64,000 nt of DNA, taken from NCBI GenBank assembly GCA_021396245.1, contig WNYE01000042.1, forward strand, positions 248,001-312,000, in the 5' to 3' direction. The stretch comes from Sporothrix humicola (Eukaryota; Ascomycota; Sordariomycetes; Ophiostomatales; Ophiostomataceae). Positions within the stretch are counted from its first letter, which is position 1. Each line of letters opens with the position of its first letter. Shown here one piece after another: positions 35,843 through 44,574 of the stretch. The translations under genes were made by a program, and so were the position numbers. The notes under the pieces are model-generated. The model did not search any database. It saw only the letters and a program-made list of their open reading frames with translations, and was not told the origin of the DNA.

Positions 35843-37217
35843 CTACAGACCAATGGCCGTCCGCACGGCATCCATTGTTTCTTCGCTGTTTGCCCGAGCC
35901 TTTTTGGCGCCATGTTCGGCCACGCGGTCGAGATAGGCACCGCCATCCCGCTCGAGGACGTCGGCAAACCGCTCACGGATGCCGGACAGGCGCTCCACGG
36001 CAGCCTCGGCCAAGCGTTTCTTGAGCACACCCAGTGTCTTTCCCTCCATTTCTGTGGCGAGAGCCTGTGCCGAGGCTTCGATGCTCGCGTTGGACGACGT
36101 GGCCGCGCTGTAGGCGCTGTTCTTGTCGCCCTCCATCAGGGCCAGCAGCTCCAGCAAGTTGGACACGGCCGGACGCTCCGCAGGGTCGTAGGACACGGCG
36201 TTTGTCGAGTCCGTCACGGCGCTCATAATCTTGGCCCGGATGGTTTTGGCGTCGTCGGTCAGCAAGATGCGCGAGCGCTCGTTGGCGTGCGACTTGGACA
36301 TCTTTTGCGTCGGCTGCTGGAGCGACATGATGCGGCGCGCGGGCGACAGCAGCGTGTTGGGCAGGACGAGCAGCGGCTGCTGGCCGTGGACATGGTTGAA
36401 CGCCGAGGCGCACTCGCGCGCAAACTCGAGGTGCTGGCACTGGTCCTCGCCGACAGGGACGTGGGTGGCGCGGTGGACGAGCACGTCAGCGGCCATGAGC
36501 ACCGGGTACGAGAACAGGCCGAGCTTGAGCGCCGCACGGGACTTTTCATCAGCAAAGGAGGCATCGTCCTTGAGTTGGAGTTTGCTCTGTAGGAGTTAGT
36601 TAGGGCCAGTGTAGAGGGAAAGAAGGAAAGAGGGAGCTTGGTCGCACCTTCCACTGGGTCATCCGCGAGAGATACCCGACGGAGGCTGTACAGCTCAACA
36701 GCCACATCAGCTCCGAGTGCGCCGGCACTGCTGACTGGTAGAAGAGCACACAGCGTTCCGGGTCAAGGCCAATGGCCAGCAGTGCCGCCAGGGTCTCACG
36801 GCGTCTCTGGCGCAGGACTTCGCCGCTGTTGCTGCTTGCGGCCTGCACGGACGTTAACGCGTGCAGGTCCACGACCGAATAGTACAGCTGTGTGCTTTTA
36901 TCGGAAGCAGCCTCTTCTTGCAGCTGGACCCAACGCAGAAGCGCGCCCAGGTAGTTGCCCAGATGCGGCACACCTGTTGGCTGGATGCCCGAGAAGATGA
37001 TCGAGCCACTTGGCGCACTGGCGGGCAAGGATGGCGAGGATGTTGACGATTGTGGATCTTTCTGGTTGTCTGAGTTCTGCAGTCGGCGGCTATCTGACAT
37101 ACAGCGCCGGCATGGGCTGGACAGGAGTGGCAACGAGGCCGTAAAGCCGTTCCTTGGCTGGCTGTGACGTGGCCGACAGGCCCGAGTCGCCGAAAGCAGC
37201 GGCCGCGCTATCCGCAT
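35843..37217 (-). CDS. MSW1: mitochondrial tryptophanyl-tRNA synthetase
   Basis: A class Ic synthetase charging mitochondrial tRNA-Trp. Two exons: 36648-37217 and 35843-36586, with a 61-nt intron (donor GTGCGA, acceptor CAG, branch CTAAC) lying exactly after the MTQWK motif; product 437 residues. The HIGH-type motif is PHLGNYLG (84-91), preceded by GIQPTG. The KMSKS loop is complete at 285-289. VGEDQCQHLEFARE and the PALNTLL-like segment are family signatures. Residues 1 to about 68 are basic and Ser/Pro-rich, and act as a presumed mitochondrial presequence. The donor GTGCGA is slightly off consensus. It is followed on the same strand by another mitochondrial translation gene (uS10m). Confidence 0.95.
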
Positions 37218-37678
37218 TGTGATTTAATGGCGTATAAAATGGACCAAAACGACTCTTTTATTTGATGCATAAATGGCACCATGTATAAATGAGGGGGTTG
37301 TGGCGTTTCGTTGCTGTGGGAATTTCATGTAGTTGGTGAGTGAGGCATCTGGTGATTTTTGGTGGATATAAAATTTTAGTGACGATTCTGGCCGTTTGGG
37401 CCTCACTGTTTACAGCCTCACACAACACAACCGACATCGGCCAACAAATCTTAGGCAACTCACAACGACCGGGAAAATATCAAAGGAATAAAATGACTGT
37501 GTTCATTTAGACGATGTTTCACGGGATAGCAGCATTTTTTACTGTCGCTTTTTTGTACACTCAATATTGGTCGTAAATATGATTTTTATATAAATGGCGA
37601 AACGTGATTTTACAAGTACAGCTGCCCACCCAAAACGCTCTTCCGTGACATGATATGGCCCTCCACAGCCTCCTCCGC
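37218..37678. other. short intergenic region
   Basis: 461 bp between two minus-strand genes: the promoter of the mitochondrial TrpRS gene and the 3' UTR of the uS10m gene. It is AT-rich with no gene visible. Confidence 0.6.
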
Positions 37679-38766
37679 TTATAATCCACCCGAATGCTTC
37701 TGGCGCGAAGTGACAAGCTCCTCCTTGATCCGCTGGACAGCATCGGCGTGGGACTCGCCCTTGGCCAGTTCCTCGGCAATCTTTACTGTCTCGGGTGTCG
37801 TTGGCTGCATGGAAGCAGCAAAGTTTTCCCACTTGGGCTTCAGCTGGTTCTTGATCTTTCCGGCCGCAGTGTCCATGGCCTGGCTGATGTTCACGTTCTC
37901 AAACTCCCACATGTTGGCCTTCATACCAATGCCGTGGTACGCATGCTTCTGCAAAAACGCCAGCCAGATCTGCACGGTCTCGGGGTTGCCGTCGCGGATC
38001 TGGATCAGCCGCCGGCTGGTGATACGCTCAAAGTTCTCCTGCGACTTCTTGAAAATGAAGGGCGACTTGATCACGGTCCAGCGCTCGGTGATTTTCGGCA
38101 GCGGCACAGGTCCAAACGCCGGCAGGCCAAGGTAGTATGCCGCACGCAGGGCAAAGTCGCAGAAGAGCTGCAGATTGTTCTTGGCGTACGAACGCAACTG
38201 CAAGTCGCAGGTCGGGACGCCGAACCGGGTCTCGCGGCGGAGCGGAGCCATATAGAGCGACTGGACGGAGAGGGGAAGGCGGGGGTCATGGTCGATATCG
38301 GTGGCAGTCTTGCCGACGATTGATGGAATCCTGGAGTGCGTGGAAGATGAGATGTCAGCTAATGGTGTCTGGGGGAGGACAGAGGCACACAAGTGCAGAG
38401 AATGGGACGTTGAATGGGGAAAACCTACTCAATATTCCGGGCCTCCTGTGATGGCGGCGGCGGTGACGACGACGACGACGACGACTCCTCTCTGTCGGTG
38501 TGGCAGGGCTATTGTTAGACTCCGCAACAACAAAACAACCTCCTCTACTTCGATTACGGTAGGGTAAACACTCACAATGAGCTGTTGAAGCGGTACTGTG
38601 CCGGTCGCATGACCTGTTGAAATGCACCTCGTGCGATGGGCTGAGAAAACTGTCGTCGAGTTAGCAATGGCAATTGCTTCCGGTATAGCATGCCAATTGG
38701 GCCCAAACTCACCATCGGCGTCTGCGCGGCCCGCCGAAGCGACCGTATTAATGGTGGTGCGTTCAT
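37679..38766 (-). CDS. RSM10: mitochondrial small-subunit ribosomal protein uS10m
   Basis: A component of the head of the mitochondrial small ribosomal subunit. Four exons: 38713-38766, 38576-38649, 38429-38491 and 37679-38330, giving 280 residues. The conserved uS10 core is LQLRSYAKNNLQLFCDFA to KANMWEFE in exon 4, including FERITSRRLIQIRDGNPETV and the loop KHAYHGIGMK. Exons 1 and 2 encode an Arg-rich presequence (MNAPPLIRSLRRAAQ ... FNSSL). Exon 3 is a 63-nt exon of Ser and Pro triplets (EESSSSSSSPPPPSQEARNIE). Intron 1 is 63 nt with a good branch point (CTAAC) and lies in frame without a stop, so retention would simply insert 21 residues. The phases of all joins agree. Exon 4 alone makes the family call secure. 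Confidence 0.92.
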
Positions 38767-39433
38767 CTTTGCGTCGATGCGTTGTGTGGGAGACGTTGGA
38801 GATCTCCTTGTCCGGCTTCGATGTCCTGGCCCGGAAAGATTTGACGCTGTCTGCAGATTTTTGGCGCGTCCCTAATCCCGCCCAGTACGGCAAAACTGAC
38901 CACACCGTAATCGATAAGAAATGCACTGTGCCCGCACGGTACGTCCTCAACTTTTGTGATTTTATCACATTGATCTCCAAGTTGCACTTTCATCACACAA
39001 TATCACAGATAGCAAATTTGCATTTTACATATTGTCTCGGCAATATCCTTTATTGTAGTCTATGCTAAGAAGTTGGGCACTGCAATACGAGCTGTTTACC
39101 ATTTACGGCCCAGCTTGTAGAAGCTCTTTTTTTTTGCTCCGTTGCAGTGCGTGTCCAAAAAGCGGGCATTTCTGCCGTCTGTCAACAATTTTTGGTTTAT
39201 GTCTGGCGTGTCCATTCAAGCACATTTCGGAGCCAATTATGGCCGTGTGCGAAAACACCAGTCGTGCGTGTGGCTGACATAAGGCCTAAACTGAAGGCCG
39301 GCCACGACGCGGCCCGTTGGGCTATGTCTGACTTGGTTGAAAATTTTGCCTTGCAATCACATCGAACACGACATCTCCTTGGGCGGGAAGGAAGGAAGTG
39401 AGAGTGCGATATCGAGGTAGACACGTTGGGCAT
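38767..39433. other. intergenic region between uS10m and Fcf2 genes
   Basis: 667 bp with both flanking genes on the minus strand: the promoter of uS10m (AT-rich around 38950-39060) and the 3' UTR of Fcf2. No gene visible. Confidence 0.6.
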
Positions 39434-40319
39434 TCAAGGCCGGCGACGACGGCCAGCAACCAGCTTCTTGTAGAAAGCCTTCTTGCCGCTGGCGTTCTTC
39501 TCCTGGATCTTGTTGTACCGGCGCTTGAACTGCTGGTTGTACTTCTGTGATGCCAGGACCTCCTGCACCATTGTGGTCTTGCGCTCCTTGCGTGTCAGGC
39601 GATCACGCTCGCCCTTGGCCGTGCCCTCCACAATTGTGCCAAACACAGAGAACTTGGGGATCATGTTCTTGCGGTTGTCCTTGCGGAAGTGCTGCTTCGG
39701 GTCGAGAATGCCACGCATGCGCAGGATCTGGAACTCGCGCTTGGCTTCGGGCGTCAGGTCGGTCTTTTGCAGACCAAACCAGTCGGGGCCGGCGTTGTCT
39801 GGCTCGTTCTTCACAGGAAAGTTAGCATCGCTGTCTGAAGGATGGTTTGGAAAGGGAGAGAGATGGGAGCAAAGAAGGGGGTAGTGTAGAACGAGAGATC
39901 AGAGTAACTATGATATAAATAAAATCATGTGTTTGCAATGGTTCACCCATAACGGGATCACCGGATGCCTCAATTTTATTGGGATAGTTTTCATCATTTC
40001 GTGTTTTGTGCGGGTGTTTGTTTGGGGTGTGAAAAGAAAGGTCATGGAATCGTGAAAACTCCGTCAAACGTACCTTGTTCTTCTTCTTCTCAGCCTGGGC
40101 AACGCGGATGGTCACGTCGTCCGTCTTGCGGGCCACGACCTCCTTGCTGTCAACAGCAGCTTCGGTCTCATTCTTGGCCACTTGAGCGACTTGGAATGGC
40201 CGTGCAGAGGCAGCTACAGTTGCTGCATGAGTTTTTTCGTTTTCGATTAAACGCTCCTCAGCCTCCCGGAGGAGGGCATCAATCTGACTTTCAGTCAGAT
40301 CTTCTGTTGTGGTAGCCAT
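39434..40319 (-). CDS. FCF2: Fcf2 pre-rRNA processing factor (SSU processome)
   Basis: A nucleolar protein needed for early pre-rRNA cleavages in 18S rRNA maturation. The C-terminal Fcf2 domain is unmistakable: GPDWFGLQKTDLTPEAKREF, LRMRGILDPKQHFRKD, GTIVEG, RLTRKERKTTMVQEVL, and the basic tail SGKKAFYKKLVAGRRRR. Exon 1 is 40074-40319, an acidic/helical N-terminus ending in AQAEKKKNK. The intron starts GTACGT at 40073. A CAG acceptor ending at 39835 would shift the frame into a stop. The acceptor that keeps the frame is AAG ending at 39809, 13 nt after a perfect GCTAAC branch point (39821-39826). Exon 2 is then 39434-39808 and the product is 206 residues, close to yeast Fcf2 (about 217). The 265-nt intron is the longest confident intron in the window and carries a box C/D snoRNA. 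An alternative with donor GTGAAC at 39946 and the CAG acceptor also keeps frame but would put the C box of the snoRNA in an exon. Confidence 0.9.
39891..40002 (-). ncRNA. intron-encoded box C/D snoRNA, snR63-like, predicted to guide 25S Am2256
   Basis: It lies in the intron of the Fcf2 gene, on the same strand. C box ATGATGA is at 39991-39997 and D box CTGA at 39899-39902. A short terminal stem, ACGA (39999-40002) with TCGT (39891-39894), brackets them. The 11 nt directly 5' of the D box (39903-39913, TCATAGTTACT read on the minus strand) are complementary to AGTAACTATGA in the universally conserved 25S/28S segment. The fifth nucleotide from the D box, T at 39907, pairs with the second A of GTAAC, which is Am2256 in yeast, modified by snR63. 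Degenerate C' (TGATCC or ATGATTT) and D' (TTGA) boxes are possible but weak. The box geometry is seen directly; the rRNA sequence and yeast assignment are from known biology; expression is inferred. Confidence 0.8.
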
Positions 40320-42698
40320 GGTTGGTTGTGGGTGAATGGAAGTGCAGAAAGAAGAAGAGAAGAGAAGACAGAGAGCAGAACTAAATATTTGATAGCAATT
40401 TTTTTCTTGAGCTCTGAGAATAAAGTGGGTATTATTAGTCATCATACATTAGCTGGAGCACGAGCCACGCTAGTCACGGACGGCGAAGCTCACTCCCTCG
40501 ATGACTAATAATTGCCTAAAATGTAAGGCACCAAGACAGCCTCACACAGTGCACACCAGTGCACAATGTTATGCATGGGTGTTGTCAGATGTCGGTGCTG
40601 GTGCGCTGGCACGACAGCACTGCTCCACACCGCACGCCTCGGGGCGGGTTGGGCACAGGCGCGACGACCACCACAACGCAACTACGTAGTAGGCCCACAA
40701 TGCAGCGGCTGATGCCCAACCAGCCATTCACATTTCACTTGACCGCTCTTGTGGTTCCGCGCGGAACAAAGCAGCAAGGAAAGCAAGAAAGACAGAAAAG
40801 GACGAAAAGACACGCACGAGTCCATCCTTTTGCGCCTCGCCCTCCCTCCCACGTCCAGCTTTTTCCCCCACTCAAAAATCTTAAACGTTATATACTGGCA
40901 TGTCTCGTTCTTGAATTTTCTGGCCCTATTCTTGTTGATTGTTGATTCCTGCCTCACGCACAGCCTCGGGCAGAACAGGAAAGACCAAGCCAGTTGTGCC
41001 TTCCATGCTTGCATTTATTTGCATTTTATATATATATATATATTTATTTCGAAGCTCCTTCCTCTTAAATCATACAGCAAGCTCCAAAATACACGCAAAG
41101 CAGGTTCTGGAATAATATCGTCCAGTCCAAAAAACAGGTGCGTCATTTCGTCTTAATTTGCATCGCATTCTGCCCAGTTGCCTTTCGATCTCCAATGCCC
41201 CAATACTCCAATCCTGCACGGTGTCGGTGTTCTGCAATACCTGTCTTCTACTGGCTCGTCTGGTCGTGGCCCACGGCTCACTAGAATTACGGAGTCAGTA
41301 CCCATTAGACACCTGGGCAAAAGGGATAGGCCGAGCAGAAAGAGCTGAGTGGCTCCTTTTGTGGACGGGGCCTGGCCCGGCGAGCAATCAAAATACACGA
41401 AGAACACCCCGGCGAGGAAGGCACGAGCCGGCCGCTACTCGCGGCGCAAAGTGACAGCAAGAGCGATCAACGAAAGAGAGCGTGCGTGCTTCAGCCAGTC
41501 CCGGCAAGTGCGCCGTTGCCCCCAACAATGCGCCGGTAGTCTGACCCTCGCCCCTTCCTTCTCCCATTTCCATCTTTGCCATCGGTTGTTGAAGAATAAT
41601 AAAGCTTTTGGTGAAAGACGAATGGGAAGGTACGAAAGGCGTCTCCACCGTCGATTCGTCCAATCCTCGTGCTTTCCCGTGAAGCTCTGTCGTCACTGGC
41701 CAATCACCCAGCTCCGCCAATCAAGGCCACGCCGTGGAAGGAGCAAATCAAGAGCCAACAAAGGGTCCAAAGACGAAAAAACGGACTCGTTGGTCTCGCT
41801 TTTTGGTCTCTTTGGTCTTCTTTTTGACCCCAGGCTGACCCCAGATGGCGGGCAAAATGGGTGGATGAGAGCTCCTCTGCACCAACGAGAATCAAGCAAA
41901 CTGGCGCCCACCTTTTTCTCCTCAACCAAGCACCGGCCTTGCTTGCCTTGGCCTTGTCTGGCTGGCAGTTACAAACAGGGAAGGAACCACGAGGCACGAC
42001 GACCCGCTAGGCCGGATCGCGAAGTAAACAATCAAGACCAGCGTGCAATCGCTCCTGCCTCACCCCCTGCATGTGGTGCAGCCTGCCGCCCCTCCTTCTT
42101 CCAGGCACGCGGGCACCTTCCCCAGCCTTCTCATCATAACTGTGGCAAATCGTATCTTATTCCTGTGACCGTCTCCAACCGCTTTTCTCCTGATCTTGTT
42201 TTGTTTCTTTTCCCTTTAATAGCCCAGCTCTGCATGGCATTTGTCTTCGTCCACCCTCGTTTTCTTGCCGCCTAATTGCTAACTGTGCTTTCTCCCGGCA
42301 AAGACGAATAATCCGCATATTGAATCGCCCCTCGTATTCTGCTGTCGCAAAGTCTCTGCATTTTGTCGCATTCGCCTACTTTGTGCTGCAGTCTTCTTTT
42401 TTTTCTGCGCATTATTGCTCGCCTCTTCGTCGTCGCCCCGTCACTCATCCTACGGCCCATTCCAAGCAGCTAGCCCAGCCACGCGCGCCAGCCAAAAACC
42501 CCACTACGCGAGGTTTATCCCCCGCGACCACCGAAAACCGGCCGCAAGCTACTTTTGAGCTTTCTTTTTTGTCGTCATCAACAAATTGCATCTGCCCATT
42601 GTTGCTGTCGTCGCGCAACCACCTCTCGTCGCATCTCCCGTACCCGCGCATCCTGTCTCCGATTGACTGCCTTCGTGCGCGCAATCGACATCGCCGCT
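40320..42698. other. divergent promoter region between FCF2 and hapE, 2.4 kb
   Basis: The 3' half (about 42150-42698) is pyrimidine-rich and probably the hapE leader. A TA dinucleotide run is at 41027-41042. CCAAT boxes cluster at 41660-41723. A long frame around 41349-42275 has no recognisable domain and no ATG near its start, and is not called. Confidence 0.55.
41660..41723. promoter_or_regulatory. cluster of three CCAAT boxes upstream of hapE
   Basis: CCAAT at 41660-41664, CCAATCA at 41700-41706 and CCAATCA at 41717-41723, all on the plus strand. The last two match the NF-Y consensus exactly and are 17 bp apart. They lie 0.98-1.04 kb before the ATG of hapE, which encodes a subunit of the factor that binds this motif. 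Autoregulation is inferred. Confidence 0.5.
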
Positions 42699-44004
42699 AT
42701 GGACGCTAACAACCAGCCTGCTGCCTCCGCCGCTCCGGGAACTGCCCAGGGTCAACCCGGACGTGCGCAACAACATGTTTACGACACAACCCACGGCGGC
42801 CATTATGGTATGTCATCTCTCGCATGCCCTCCCTCTCTTTTCCCATTTCCTGGCGGTGCTTCACGTTTGCCCTGCCCAGCCAGACACACTCCCCGGCTCT
42901 TCCCGTCTTTGCCGACATCCAACCTGCATGATGCGACCGAATTATTGACCATCTGTTTTGCATATATATATAGGCGCCAGTGCTGCGGTTTGTCTCCCTT
43001 ACCCGACCTAGATCGCTCAATAAGAGCTGCCATTTGTTACGACGAATACGCCATTTCGCCCTCGAATATTCCGATACTAACTCTACTCTGCAGCTGTCGC
43101 AACATGGTTATGCTCCATCGGAGCTTTACACAGGCCCGTGGGCCAATGTGCGTTCATTCTCTCTGTCTGCCTTGACCTAGCCATACTGTCGTTTCTTTGC
43201 TGACTTGTGTTTCTTTCCAGGTCCACCAAGGCCTTACTGGCCCGTACAAGGACATCCTCACGACCTACTGGCAGCAAACCATCAACCACCTCGAGAGCGA
43301 TACACACGACTACAAGCTGCACCAGCTGCCGCTCGCTCGCATAAAGAAGGTCATGAAGGCCGACCCCGAAGTTAAGATGATCTCCGCTGAGGCACCTATC
43401 TTGTTTGCTAAGGGCTGCGACATTTTCATCACGGAGTTGACCATGCGCGCATGGATTCACGCTGAAGAGAACAAGCGCCGCACCCTCCAGCGCTCCGACA
43501 TTGCATCGGCGCTTGCCAAGTCCGACATGTTCGATTTCCTTATCGACATCGTGCCCCGCGAAGAGGCCACGAGCCACCCCAAGCGGGGAGGCTCCAACCC
43601 GAGCGGTGCCGCTGGAAATAATGCCGCGTCAGCAAATGTTGCTGCTGCTGCTGCGGCCGCAGCTGCCGCAGCGGCTGCCGCGCAACAGGGTGTTGCTGGC
43701 GGTGCTGGCGCCGGTCAGCAGATACCCGGCGCTAACCACGCCCTCGCCGAGTACGCTTCAATGGGCACACACCCTCAGGCCGACTACCAGCAGCCTGGCA
43801 TGTACCCTGTTCAGGGCCAAGCAGGTGCTCCAGCTGCTTACGGCCAAAACCAGGCTCAAATGTACGCGGACATGGACCCCAATATGTACAACACGTACTC
43901 TATGCCGCCTCCTCAGGTACGTACTACCCCATCCTTATAAAAAGGACTGATGGCCAAATACGGAGCAGGGCGTATGAACTAACTATCAATAGGGTGGTGC
44001 GTAG
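42699..44004 (+). CDS. hapE: HapE / NF-YC subunit of the CCAAT-binding complex
   Basis: A histone-fold protein that pairs with HapC and recruits HapB to bind CCAAT promoters in the nucleus. Five exons: 42699-42807, 42974-42987, 43094-43147, 43221-43916 and 43993-44004; product 294 residues. Exon 2 is a 14-nt microexon (GASAA); without it exon 3 is out of frame. Exon 3 encodes LSQHGYAPSELYTGPWAN. The histone fold (about residues 90-175) contains HQLPLARIKKVMKADPEVKMISAEAPILFAKGCDIFITELTMRAW and RRTLQRSDIASALAKSDMFDFLIDI. The GPYKDILTTYWQQ helix just before it is the fungal/NF-YC N-terminal helix. The C-terminal half has a tract of 13 consecutive Ala and Gln/Gly/Tyr/Met-rich sequence, as in activation regions. 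The last exon contributes only GGA and a stop. The microexon boundaries are the least certain part. Confidence 0.93.
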
Positions 44005-44574
44005 CAAGGCCAACCCGGAGTGCCGCCGTGAGGGCCGTCTTCTGTGAAGACACTGGCTATTGAGTGCTTATTTTGTTTTTGTTTTGCTCAGAATTGGTAC
44101 CGGGCTGTTCCTTCCTGATGTTGATCTGTTCCAGACGTTTCCAACACCCCCTCTGAATTATTTGTCGTTTTATGTTCTTATTCCCTCGTCGATATTGTCA
44201 TCCGTATTTTGGTCCTTGTTGTTTCTCTTTTTGCTTCCCTAGGGGTGGAAATTGGGAACAACGAAAACATATGTTTCTTGGGTTGCTTTTAATATTGTTT
44301 TGGTGTATTCCTGTCCTGCTTCTTTATATAGTGTTTTTGTTGTTGCTCTACTCGCAAGAGTTAGTAATCAAAACTTGACATTTGCTTCGCTCACCTCAGC
44401 ATATCACAGGTCCTACGGGTTAATACTGTGGCCTCCTGCTTGAATGCATCAACTTGAAATATACGAATCAGGAAAAGTCGCTATTAAACGCTATATACAA
44501 CAATTTTGAGCTTTAGCTCCCAAGAACCCCAATATGTCATTTGATATCATATTCCATGGCACAACAAGGCAATT
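44005..44574. other. convergent 3' region of hapE and SEC15
   Basis: 570 bp of T-rich DNA between two converging stop codons; 3' UTRs are expected from both. No gene visible. Confidence 0.6.

Noticed and set aside
39947..40319. Fcf2 exon 1 read through to 39947 with donor GTGAAC.
   Set aside because: It keeps frame, but the donor is weaker than GTACGT at 40073 and the C box of the snoRNA would fall in coding sequence; kept only as an alternative.
41349..42275. A 308-codon plus-strand open frame upstream of hapE.
   Set aside because: It has no ATG near its start, no recognisable domain, irregular composition, and overlaps the CCAAT cluster and pyrimidine-rich leader.
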